This document shows positions 1-6,404 of a stretch of DNA of 11,085 nucleotides, piece by piece; within the stretch, counting starts at the first letter, position 1; every line of letters starts with the position of its first letter. The stretch is from assembly GCA_016210935.1 (NCBI GenBank), contig JACQTH010000090.1, positions 1-11,085 of the forward strand. The letters are read 5' to 3'. The translations under genes and the position numbers were made by a program. The notes under the pieces were generated by a model. It ran no database searches. It was given only the letters and a program-made list of their open reading frames with translations, and was not told the origin of the DNA. The DNA comes from Acidobacteriota bacterium (lineage in GTDB: Bacteria; Acidobacteriota; Vicinamibacteria; Vicinamibacterales; JACQTH01).

Positions 1-25
1 CCCCTGGCCCCTGGCCCCCGGCCCC
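1..25. repeat. GGGGCC-type tandem simple repeat
   Basis: The first 25 bases are built from CCCCTGGCC units: CCCCTGGCC, CCTGGCCCCC, GGCCCC. On the minus strand this reads as GGGGCCAGGGGCC. It lies inside the open frame of the partial membrane-protein gene and codes for Gly, Pro, Gln and Ala there. The repeat may continue to the left of the window. Confidence 0.6.
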
Positions 26-268
26 TTTTTCAAGACATTGGATCCACGCCAGCGCGCGCACGAAGAGGCGGAAAGCCGAGAAGGCCAGAACAAGGACAAA
101 CCCCCAGGCGATCCGAGCCACGCCTGCTGTTACTTCAGTAACCCCGGCCCGCCGGACTGCGTAGATAAAGAGGAAGACGCCGGCGAGGGCGCCGACCCCG
201 ACCAGGGCGCGGCGCTCACGTGATTTTTGGGCGGATTGGAGAGGTCGATTCACTGAGCCGTTCTTCAT
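1..268 (-). CDS. Flippase-like / LPG synthase transmembrane-family protein, N-terminal part (runs off left edge)
   Basis: The minus-strand frame is open from an ATG at 268-266 to the window edge, giving 89 codons with an in-frame TGA directly upstream of the ATG. After a basic, polar N-terminus there are two hydrophobic segments, about residues 21-38 (ALVGVGALAGVFLFIYAV) and 54-70 (AWGFVLVLAFSAFRLFV), followed by RALAWIQCLE. This hydrophobic-helix, short-loop, helix, R-A-L-A-W pattern is how the lysylphosphatidylglycerol synthase transmembrane/AglD-like flippase family begins; members are normally over 300 residues with many helices. The last visible codons (KGAGGQGPG) are encoded by a GGGGCC-type tandem repeat, so the gene either carries repeat-derived sequence in a loop or has been broken there. 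No clear Shine-Dalgarno was seen. It is divergent from the adaptor gene at 540. The family call rests on a short N-terminus and is moderate; substrate is unknown. Confidence 0.55.
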   Translation of the reverse strand, partial: MKNGSVNRPLQSAQKSRERRALVGVGALAGVFLFIYAVRRAGVTEVTAGVARIAWGFVLVLAFSAFRLFVRALAWIQCLEKGAGGQGPG

Positions 269-295
269 TCAATCGCAGATCGCGAAATCCCCAAA

Positions 296-322
296 GCTTC
301 CGCCTGAAGGCGGAAGCCACGA
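296..322. repeat. Dispersed palindromic element, copy 1 (RLKAEA/PPEGGSHE type)
   Basis: A perfect 9-bp inverted repeat, GCTTCCGCC (296-304) and GGCGGAAGC (309-317), encloses the loop TGAA and is followed by CACGA. The 26 bases at 297-322 are identical to 6219-6244, inside the histidine kinase gene. Sequence directly shows two identical copies with a REP-like hairpin core. That such elements are abundant in Acidobacteriota genomes is general knowledge. Here it sits in the spacer between the divergent membrane-protein and adaptor genes. Confidence 0.8.
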
Positions 323-406
323 GAAATACCCAAATCGCCAAATGCCCATATTGTCCGCTTCCGGGATTTCCCCGTTCATCACCGGACCCTTTTCCGAAGG
401 CGACCG

Positions 407-424
407 GCACGACGCCGATCGTGC
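407..424. promoter_or_regulatory. Candidate upstream activator dyad for the NtrC-family regulator
   Basis: GCACGA (407-412) and TCGTGC (419-424) form a perfect 6-bp inverted repeat around a 6-bp spacer. Its centre lies about 75 bp upstream of the start predicted from the sigma-54 site at 466-480, a usual place for an enhancer-binding protein site. Only one copy was found here, and 6-bp arms can occur by chance, so this is an inference. Confidence 0.35.
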
Positions 425-465
425 AACGCGTTCTAGTACAATCATTTGTGGCCTGGCTGCTGACG

Positions 466-480
466 TGGCACGGCTTCTGC
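466..480 (+). promoter_or_regulatory. Sigma-54 (-24/-12) promoter of the export cluster
   Basis: TGGCACG (466-472), four bases, then CTGC (477-480) match the sigma-54 consensus TGGCACG-N4-TTGC, with GG and GC separated by exactly 10 bp. The -24 box is a perfect heptamer and the -12 box differs only at its first T. Transcription would start near 491-492, leaving an approximately 48-nt leader before the adaptor ATG at 540. The cluster encodes its own sigma-54 activator (3510-4862), which makes the site more credible. Confidence 0.65.
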
Positions 481-539
481 CCGTTGGCAGGCAAAATAGT
501 CGCGACCTTTCACCGGCTCTTTCCGTCTAAGGAACACAA

Positions 540-1793
540 ATGGACGTCGCACGAGGCCCTGAAGTCATTCGCCGGAAACGCATCAAGCGCGTCATCTACG
601 GAACGATCGTCATCGTCGTGGTTGGGTTGATCACCGTCGCGCTCTCCCGCATGCAGCCCGCGGCTCCAACCGTCGAACGCGGGACGGTCTGGGTCGATAC
701 GGTTCGCCGTGGACCGATGGTGCGCCAGGTCCGCGGTCTGGGGACCCTGGTGCCGAAGGAAATCCGGTGGATCCCGGCCACCACTCAGGGCCGCGTCGAA
801 CGGCGTCTGGCGCAGCAGGGCGACGTCGTCACGCCAGACACCGTGTTGCTCGATCTCAGCAATCCTGATGTCCAGCAGGCGGCCGTCGAATCCGAGAACC
901 AGCTGAAAGCCGCAGAGGCGCAGCTCGCCAACCTCCGGATACAGCTTGCGAACAACTTGCTCGCACAGCAGGCTGCCGCCGCGGGTGTGCAGGCCGATTA
1001 CAGCCAGGCGAAGCTCCAGGCCGAATCCGACGCGCTGCTCGCCCACCAGGGTCTCATCGGCGAGCTGACGATGAAGCTGTCGAAGGTCCGGGCCGACTCG
1101 CTGGCGCAGCGCAACGAGATCGAGCAGAAACGCCTGGCAAGCCTCGCCGACTCGATAAAGGCGCAGCTCACCGTCCAGCAGGCGGAAATCGATCGCCTGC
1201 GGGCGCTGCATCGGCTCCGTCAAAACCAGGTGCTGTCGCTGCAAGTGCTGGCGGGCGTGAAGGGCGTGCTGCAGCAGGTCGCCGTCGAAGTCGGACAGCA
1301 GGTGGGTCCCGGCACGAACCTCGCGCGCGTCTCCGATCCGACCAACCTGAAGGCGGAGCTTCGCATCGCGGAGACGCAGGCCAAAGACATTCTTCTGAAT
1401 CAGAAGGCAACCATCGACACGCGCAACGGGATCATTCCCGGGCACGTCGTGCGAATCGATCCGGCCGCCCAGAACGGGACCGTGGCCGTCGACGTCGAGC
1501 TCGACGCCGAACTGCCGCGCGGCGCGCGACCGGATCTGAGCGTCGACGGGACGATTGAGCTCGAGCGGCTCGACAACGTGCTGTATGTTGGCCGGCCCGC
1601 ATTCGGCCAGGAGAACATGACCGTCGGACTGTTCAAGCTTCTAGCGAACGGCGACGCGATTCGCACGAACGTGAAGCTCGGACGCAGCTCCGTCAACACG
1701 GTCGAGATTCTCGAGGGGCTGGGGGAGGGCGATCAGGTTGTTCTCTCCGACATGTCCGCGCAGGACGCGTTCGATCGGATACGGATACGGTGA
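540..1793 (+). CDS. HlyD-type periplasmic adaptor (membrane fusion) protein of an efflux/export system
   Basis: This 417-residue protein would sit in the inner membrane and span the periplasm, linking an ABC exporter to an outer-membrane channel. A cytoplasmic basic N-terminus (RRKRIKR, 11-17) precedes one membrane anchor (about 18-36, IVIVVVGLITVAL). The first lipoyl half follows at about 75-107 (IPATTQGRVERRLAQQGDVV). A long Gln/Ala-rich coiled-coil hairpin covers about 111-230, the second lipoyl half about 235-267 (VLQQVAVEVGQQVGPGTNLA), then a beta-barrel to about 345 and a membrane-proximal domain to the end. The start is supported by AAGGA 8 bases upstream and the charged-then-hydrophobic N-terminus. 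It is followed by two MacB/LolD-type ATPases, so it is more likely a MacA-like ABC partner than an RND adaptor. The substrate cannot be told from sequence. Confidence 0.9.
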   Translation: MDVARGPEVIRRKRIKRVIYGTIVIVVVGLITVALSRMQPAAPTVERGTVWVDTVRRGPMVRQVRGLGTLVPKEIRWIPATTQGRVERRLAQQGDVVTPDTVLLDLSNPDVQQAAVESENQLKAAEAQLANLRIQLANNLLAQQAAAAGVQADYSQAKLQAESDALLAHQGLIGELTMKLSKVRADSLAQRNEIEQKRLASLADSIKAQLTVQQAEIDRLRALHRLRQNQVLSLQVLAGVKGVLQQVAVEVGQQVGPGTNLARVSDPTNLKAELRIAETQAKDILLNQKATIDTRNGIIPGHVVRIDPAAQNGTVAVDVELDAELPRGARPDLSVDGTIELERLDNVLYVGRPAFGQENMTVGLFKLLANGDAIRTNVKLGRSSVNTVEILEGLGEGDQVVLSDMSAQDAFDRIRIR

Positions 1794-1799
1794 AAGAGT

Positions 1800-1877
1800 C
1801 GTTATGAGTCATGAGTGGTGAGTTATGAGTGAGTCGGCCCACACACTCAAAACCCATTACTCACAACTCAAAACTAT
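1800..1877. repeat. Imperfect inverted repeat of GAGT/ATGAGT words between adaptor and ATPase genes
   Basis: The left half contains ATGAGTCATGAGTGGTGAGT and the right half, on the opposite strand, reads TTGAGTTGTGAGTAATGGGT. The two halves can pair imperfectly into a long stem. The repeat fills most of the 99-bp spacer. In mRNA it could form a stem-loop before the ATPase gene, but no U-run follows it, so it is not a clear intrinsic terminator. Confidence 0.6.
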
Positions 1878-1892
1878 GAGCGAAGGAGCCTT

Positions 1893-2636
1893 ATGAGCCC
1901 GATGACCGAACAGACGACGACGATGACAGGCACGAACCCCGATCCTGGCGGCGCGTTGATCCAGCTCGATGGCGTCAAGAAGGTGTTCTACACCGATGAA
2001 GTGGAGACGCACGCGCTGGCGGGCATTCAGATGAGCCTGAATCGAGGGGAGTACGTCGCCATTGCCGGCCCGTCCGGCTGCGGAAAATCGACCCTGCTGT
2101 CGATTCTCGGGCTGCTCGACACGCCAACCGAGGGCGCCTACACGCTCAACTCGCGGGCGGTGGCGAATCTGAGCCTCTCGGAGCGCGCGCGGATCCGCAA
2201 CCGCGAGGTCGGGTTCATCTTTCAGAGCTTCAACTTGATTGGCGATCTCACCGTCTTCGAGAACGTCGAGCTGCCGCTCACCTACCGCGGCATGAAGGCG
2301 GCGGAACGCAAACAGCGGGTGCAGGCCGCGCTCGAGCGCGTCGGCATGGCCCATCGCGCGAAGCACCTGCCGAGCCAGTTGTCGGGAGGCCAGCAGCAGC
2401 GCGTGGCGGTCGCGCGCGCCGTTGTCGGCGAGCCCTCCATCCTGCTCGCGGACGAGCCGACCGGGAACCTCGATTCAAAGAGCGGTGAGGCCGTCATGGA
2501 GCTGCTCGGGGAGCTCCATCGCAACGGTGCGACCATCTGCATGGTCACGCACGATCCGCGGTACGCGCGGTATGCGGAGCGGACCGTTCACCTCTTCGAC
2601 GGCCGGATCGTCGAGGAGGAGCTGGCGAGCCATTGA
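1893..2636 (+). CDS. ABC exporter ATPase, MacB/LolD type (canonical motifs)
   Basis: This 247-residue nucleotide-binding subunit would hydrolyse ATP on the cytoplasmic face of a FtsX/MacB-like permease. All key motifs are present: Walker A GPSGCGKST (59-67), Q-loop Q111 (FIFQSFNL), signature LSGGQQQR (163-170), Walker B ILLADEP with catalytic Glu (183-189), D-loop GNLD (191-194) and switch His220 (MVTHD). Length is normal for the LolD/MacB ATPase family. AAGGAG at 1883-1888 lies only 4 bases before the chosen ATG; an in-frame ATG at 1902 is the alternative. It is the second gene of the export cluster and is followed by a second, less canonical ATPase. No permease gene lies next to it. Confidence 0.92.
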   Translation: MSPMTEQTTTMTGTNPDPGGALIQLDGVKKVFYTDEVETHALAGIQMSLNRGEYVAIAGPSGCGKSTLLSILGLLDTPTEGAYTLNSRAVANLSLSERARIRNREVGFIFQSFNLIGDLTVFENVELPLTYRGMKAAERKQRVQAALERVGMAHRAKHLPSQLSGGQQQRVAVARAVVGEPSILLADEPTGNLDSKSGEAVMELLGELHRNGATICMVTHDPRYARYAERTVHLFDGRIVEEELASH

Positions 2637-2652
2637 AGAGACATTTAGTGCT

Positions 2653-2722
2653 CTCTGCGAGCTCTGCGTTCTCTGCGGTTGCATTTCGCACGAATCCCGA
2701 ACCCCGAATCCCGAATCCCGAG
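2653..2722. repeat. Two tandem simple repeats (CTCTGCG and CGAATCC) between the ATPase genes
   Basis: About 2653-2682 holds repeated CTCTGCG-type words (CTCTCTGCGAGCTCTGCG and onward). About 2694-2722 holds CGAATCCCGAACCCCGAATC-type units. Together they fill the 105-bp spacer. An open reading frame extends upstream through this repeat as NPESRIP, but this is repeat translation, not protein. Confidence 0.65.
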
Positions 2723-2741
2723 AGCGCAAGGAACATCATCT

Positions 2742-3482
2742 ATGACCTGGTGGGGAACGAAAGAGACCACGATCGGCCTGCCCGTCCAGACCGAGACGAC
2801 GGTGGCGGGACCAGCCACGATGATCCGGCTGAACGAGATCGAGAAGTTCTACCAGCACGGCGTCGGCCGGACGTTCGTGCTCCGGCGCATCACGCTCGAC
2901 GTTCGCGAAGGCGAGTTCGTCTCGATCATGGGGCCCTCGGGCGCCGGCAAGTCCACACTCCTTCATATTCTCGGCATGCACGACAGTGTCTGGGGCGGTG
3001 AATACTACTTCCTCGATCAGCCCGTGCACCGTCTGGCCAGGAAAGAGCGGGCCGAGCTGCACAAGCGGCACATCGGGTTCGTGTTCCAGAGCTATCACCT
3101 GCTCGACAATCTGACGGTCTACGAGAACCTCGAGATCCCTCTCTCGTACCGCAACGTCAGGAAGTCCGAGCGCGAGAGCATCGTATGCGATGTGCTGGAT
3201 CGCTTTCAGATCGTCGGCAAGAAGGACCTCTATCCCAGCCAGCTGTCTGGCGGACAGCAACAACTCGTGGCGGTCGCGCGCGCGGTCATCGCCAAGCCGA
3301 GCCTGATTCTCGCCGACGAGCCCACGGGCAACCTGCATTCGTCCCAGGGCGAAGAGATCATGGAGCTGTTCAAGCGGCTGAACACTAACGGCACCACGAT
3401 CGTGCAAGTCACCCATTCCGAACGGAACGCCGCCTACGGCAATCGAATCATCCAGCTGCGTGACGGGTGGCTGGTGAACTAG
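2742..3482 (+). CDS. ABC exporter ATPase, MacB/LolD type (variant D-loop and signature)
   Basis: This 246-residue ATPase carries Walker A GPSGAGKST (64-72), Q-loop Q116 (FVFQSYHL), signature LSGGQQQ (168-174), Walker B LILADEP with Glu (188-194) and switch His225 (VTHS). Two positions differ from its neighbour: the residue after QQQ is Leu instead of Arg, and the D-loop reads GNLH (His199) instead of GNLD. An N-terminal extension of about 26 residues (MTWWGTKETTIGL and on) precedes the usual family start at M27. The ATG at 2742 is chosen because AAGGA lies 9 bases upstream and the longer frame runs through a simple repeat; an ATG at 2820 would match the usual family start. With the preceding ATPase it could form a heterodimer having one variant subunit. 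Confidence 0.9.
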   Translation: MTWWGTKETTIGLPVQTETTVAGPATMIRLNEIEKFYQHGVGRTFVLRRITLDVREGEFVSIMGPSGAGKSTLLHILGMHDSVWGGEYYFLDQPVHRLARKERAELHKRHIGFVFQSYHLLDNLTVYENLEIPLSYRNVRKSERESIVCDVLDRFQIVGKKDLYPSQLSGGQQQLVAVARAVIAKPSLILADEPTGNLHSSQGEEIMELFKRLNTNGTTIVQVTHSERNAAYGNRIIQLRDGWLVN

Positions 3483-3509
3483 GGACTTGGCAGAGCCCCA
3501 CCTGACACG

Positions 3510-4862
3510 ATGAACGCGCGCGTCCTGCTGGCCGACGATCAGAGCGACGTTCTGGAGGCGCTGCGGCTGCTCCTCAAATCACACGGGTACGAGACGGAAG
3601 CGGTCAGCTCGCCGGCAGGCCTGCTGGACGCCGTCGAAGCCCGCGAGTTCGACACGGTCCTGATGGACCTGAACTACGCGCGAGACACCACCTCGGGCCG
3701 CGAGGGGCTCGATCTACTCACCAGGCTTCAGGCGCTCGACAGCACCATGCCCGTCGTCGTCATGACCGCCTGGGGCAGCGTCGACGTCGCCGTCGAAGCC
3801 ATGCGGCGCGGCGCCCGCGACTTCATCCAGAAGCCCTGGGAGAACGAGCGGCTCCTCACGATTCTGCGGACCCAGGTCGAGCTGGGCAAAGCGCTTCGGA
3901 AGGGGCAGCGGCTCGAGGCCGAGAATCGCGCGCTGCGGGACACCGAAGGCCCGCGGCTCGTGTCGCAGTCGCCGGCCATGCAGCCGGTGGTGCAGCTGAT
4001 CGAGCGCGTCGGGCCATCCGACGCGAACATCCTGATCACCGGGGAAAACGGGACGGGAAAAGGGGTCGTCGCGCAGGCGCTGCATCAGGCATCGTCGCGG
4101 GCGTCACGGCCAATGGTCACCGTGAACGTCGGCGGTCTCTCCGAGGGCGTCTTCGAGAGCGAGCTGTTCGGGCATGTCAAAGGCGCCTTCACCGATGCAA
4201 AGACGGATCGTGTCGGGCGCTTCGAGCTCGCCGATGGCGGCACGTTGTTCCTCGATGAGATCGCCAACGTGCCGATCAGCGGCCAGGTCAAGCTGCTGCG
4301 CGTGCTCGAGACCGGCGAGTTCGAGCGTGTCGGGTCGTCGAAGACGCGCCGCGTCAACGTGCGGCTGATCTCCGCCACAAACTCGGACCTCGGCGAAGAA
4401 GTGATCGCCGGGCGCTTCCGCCAGGACTTGCTGTTCCGCCTCAACACGGTCGAAATCCGGATTCCGCCTCTGCGCGAGCGCCGCGACGACGTGTCGGCTC
4501 TGGCCAACGTGTTCCTTCGCCAGCACGCACGCCATTATCGCAAGCCGATCACCGGCTTCGACTCCGCCGCGATGAGCGCGCTGCTCGACCATAACTGGCC
4601 CGGAAACGTCCGCGAGCTCGATCATGCGATTGAACGCGCGGTGCTGATGGCGCGCGAGGCGACCGTTCGCGACGGCGACCTGGCCCTCAAGGCCCCCAGG
4701 GACGGCAGCGCGCGCCTCGAGGACATGAGTCTCGAGGAAGTGGAAGCGTTCCTCATCAAGAAGGCCATGGCGCGCTACGACGGGAACGTCAGCCAGGCCG
4801 CCAAGGCTCTGGGCCTCAGCCGCAGCGCGTTGTATCGGCGGCTCCAGCGGTACGGGCTGTAA
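3510..4862 (+). CDS. Sigma-54-dependent response regulator, NtrC family
   Basis: The 450-residue protein has three domains in order. The receiver (about 4-122) has acidic pocket D9/D10, phosphoacceptor D53, T86 and K108. The AAA+ domain (about 150-385) has Walker A GENGTGKG (178-185), Walker B GGTLFLDEI (243-251), arginines R304/R310 and WPGNVREL (363-370). The C-terminal Fis-type helix-turn-helix covers about 408-450 (NVSQAAKALGLSRSALYRRL). Phosphorylation should trigger ATP-driven remodelling of sigma-54 RNA polymerase. The sigma-54-contacting loop reads GAFTDA (225-230) rather than GAFTGA, and the Walker A motif ends in Gly where Glu is usual. It begins 27 bases after the second ATPase and is followed by its likely partner kinase. 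Its probable targets include the site at 466-480. No strong Shine-Dalgarno was seen. Confidence 0.93.
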   Translation: MNARVLLADDQSDVLEALRLLLKSHGYETEAVSSPAGLLDAVEAREFDTVLMDLNYARDTTSGREGLDLLTRLQALDSTMPVVVMTAWGSVDVAVEAMRRGARDFIQKPWENERLLTILRTQVELGKALRKGQRLEAENRALRDTEGPRLVSQSPAMQPVVQLIERVGPSDANILITGENGTGKGVVAQALHQASSRASRPMVTVNVGGLSEGVFESELFGHVKGAFTDAKTDRVGRFELADGGTLFLDEIANVPISGQVKLLRVLETGEFERVGSSKTRRVNVRLISATNSDLGEEVIAGRFRQDLLFRLNTVEIRIPPLRERRDDVSALANVFLRQHARHYRKPITGFDSAAMSALLDHNWPGNVRELDHAIERAVLMAREATVRDGDLALKAPRDGSARLEDMSLEEVEAFLIKKAMARYDGNVSQAAKALGLSRSALYRRLQRYGL

Positions 4863-4863
4863 C

Positions 4864-4944
4864 AGGCCACAGGCTACGGGCTACAGGCTACGGGGCTCTC
4901 GGCTGTAGGCTTGAGGTTGCGAGTAGTCCGTAGCCCGCAGCCCG
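4864..4944. repeat. GGCTACGGGCTACAGG repeat with inverted partner, between regulator and kinase
   Basis: Direct repeats GGCTACGGGCTACAGGCTAC lie at about 4872-4891 and an inverted counterpart CCGTAGCCCGCAGCC at 4928-4942. The two arms pair with about two mismatches over 15 bp. The same word family returns at 9965-10068. It fills the spacer, and a TTG-started extension of the kinase would run through it, which argues for the later ATG at 4947. Confidence 0.7.
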
Positions 4945-4946
4945 AC

Positions 4947-6404
4947 ATGCCTCGCCGCAGACCGACGCACGACACGCGCATCCTGCTGATGACGCTCGCA
5001 GCAGGCCTCCCGGGCACCCTCATGACGCTTCTGATCTTCTGGCTCGGTGATTACACCCCCAAGGTTCAATGGACCATCACCGTCCTGGTCCTGGGCGTCT
5101 ATCTCGGGTTCGCCTTCGCCGCGCGACAGCGCGTCATCATGCCGCTGCAGACGCTCTCGAACCTGCTCGCCGCGCTGCGCGAAGGCGACTCCTCGATCCG
5201 CGCGCGCATTACACGGCCCGACGATCCGCTCGGCGAGGTGCTGCTCGAAGCCAACATCCTGGCGGAGACGCTTCGGCAGCAGCGCCTCGGCGAAGTCGAA
5301 GCCACCGCGCTCCTGAGCAAGGTGATGGAAGAAATCGACGTGGCGGTCTTCGCCTTCGATGACCACCGGCGCCTGGCCCTGGTCAATCGGGCGGGGGAGC
5401 GTCTGCTGGATCGGCCGGTGGAGCGGCTGCGCGGCGCGACGGCGGACGATCTGGGCCTCTCCGATGCCCTGGCTGCCGACACGCCGCGGGTGCTCGACGT
5501 CGGATTTCCCGGCGGCGTCGGCAAATGGGAGGCCCGGCGCACCTCGTTCAGGCTGGGCGGCCTTCCCCACCAGTTGCTCGTGCTCTCCGACGTCAGCCGG
5601 CCGCTGCGCGACGAAGAACGGCTCGCCTGGCAGCGGCTGATGCGGGTGCTCGGCCACGAGATCAACAACTCGCTGACGCCCATCAAATCGATCGCGGGGA
5701 GCCTCGACGCGCTGCTCTCGCGCGGTCCGTTGCCCCCGGACTGGCAGGAAGACATGCGGCGGGGCTTGGGAATCATCACCGCGCGATCCGAGGCGCTTGG
5801 ACGCTTCACCGCCGCGTACTCCCGTCTGGCGCGGCTGCCGAAGCCGACGTTCGAGCCGGTCGACATCCATACGCTTCTGACCCGCGTCGTCGCGCTCGAA
5901 ACCAGGCTGGCGGTTCAGATTCGACCGGGGCCGACCACCGTCGTCGACGCCGACCGCGACCAGCTCGAGCAGCTGCTGATCAATCTCGTGCGCAATGCGG
6001 TCGACGCCGCGCTGGAAACCGGCGGCGGCGTCGCGGTTTCCTGGACGAAGCGCGCGGGCTTCCTGGATCTGTACGTGGATGATGAAGGACCGGGGCTGGC
6101 GAACCCCGCAAACCTGTTCGTGCCGTTCTTCACGACAAAACCGGGCGGGAGTGGAATCGGATTGGTGCTGAGCCGGCAGATTGCCGAGGCCCACGGCGGG
6201 AACGTGACGCTGGAGGATCTTCCGCCTGAAGGCGGAAGCCACGAATCACGCGGGGGGAACCACGAAGATCGGGGCGGAAGCCGCGAAGATCGACGTGGAA
6301 CGCGCGAAGGGGCGAAAGGGTGTCGCGCCTGGCTACGACTGCCGATCAGGCACGCCCACCGGCAACATACGCCGACCGTCGCGGGCGTTCTTCGCCGCGG
6401 CTGA
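4947..6404 (+). CDS. NtrY-like membrane sensor histidine kinase with repeat-derived insertion
   Basis: The 485-residue kinase starts with two membrane helices (about 11-33 and 43-60) joined by a very short periplasmic loop. A HAMP-like segment follows (about 63-115), then a PAS-like domain (about 120-216). The HisKA H-box has His237 (GHEINNSLTP). The ATPase domain has N-box N350 (NLVRNAVDA), G1 DEGPG (379-383), F-box FVPFFTTK (391-398) and G2 GSGIGL (401-406). It should phosphorylate D53 of the regulator encoded just upstream. Between the strand NVTLED (419-424) and the final strand AWLRLPI (461-467) lies LPPEGGSHESRGG and a Gly/Arg/Glu-rich run of about 34 residues, encoded by a dispersed palindrome and degenerate tandem units. 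An 18-residue tail follows, overlapping the convergent HD-GYP gene by 59 bp. ATG 4947 was chosen over TTG 4911, which lies in a repeat. Confidence 0.9.
   Translation: MPRRRPTHDTRILLMTLAAGLPGTLMTLLIFWLGDYTPKVQWTITVLVLGVYLGFAFAARQRVIMPLQTLSNLLAALREGDSSIRARITRPDDPLGEVLLEANILAETLRQQRLGEVEATALLSKVMEEIDVAVFAFDDHRRLALVNRAGERLLDRPVERLRGATADDLGLSDALAADTPRVLDVGFPGGVGKWEARRTSFRLGGLPHQLLVLSDVSRPLRDEERLAWQRLMRVLGHEINNSLTPIKSIAGSLDALLSRGPLPPDWQEDMRRGLGIITARSEALGRFTAAYSRLARLPKPTFEPVDIHTLLTRVVALETRLAVQIRPGPTTVVDADRDQLEQLLINLVRNAVDAALETGGGVAVSWTKRAGFLDLYVDDEGPGLANPANLFVPFFTTKPGGSGIGLVLSRQIAEAHGGNVTLEDLPPEGGSHESRGGNHEDRGGSREDRRGTREGAKGCRAWLRLPIRHAHRQHTPTVAGVLRRG
6219..6320. repeat. Palindromic element copy 2 plus degenerate tandem units inside the kinase gene
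   Basis: 6219-6244 is identical to 297-322 and contains the hairpin CTTCCGCC-TGAA-GGCGGAAG. It is followed by about four degenerate units of roughly 21 bp with cores CCACGAATCACG, CCACGAAGATCG, CCGCGAAGATCG and GCGCGAAGGG. The frame stays open, so the repeat is translated as part of the kinase. Confidence 0.8.

Noticed and set aside
38..223. Plus-strand 61-codon ORF at the left edge
   Set aside because: It lies antisense to the partial membrane-protein gene, whose hydrophobic helices and family pattern are much more convincing.
216..494. Minus-strand 92-codon ORF and overlapping plus ORFs at 220-630 and 342-530
   Set aside because: They translate the palindromic repeat (VASAFRRK, RLKAEA) and the promoter region; no protein-like pattern is seen.
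499..506. GTCGCGAC palindrome, also at 10009-10016 and 10751-10758, as a shared operator
   Set aside because: It also occurs inside the glycosyltransferase gene (9340-9347), and its frequency is not clearly above that expected for a GC-rich sequence.
510..1445. Long minus-strand ORF antisense to the adaptor gene
   Set aside because: It is a shadow frame from GC-rich third positions; the plus frame has clear adaptor architecture.
4881..6242. 453-codon minus-strand ORF antisense to the kinase
   Set aside because: Rich in Arg, Gln and His with no recognisable domain, starting in the repeat; the plus frame has every kinase motif.
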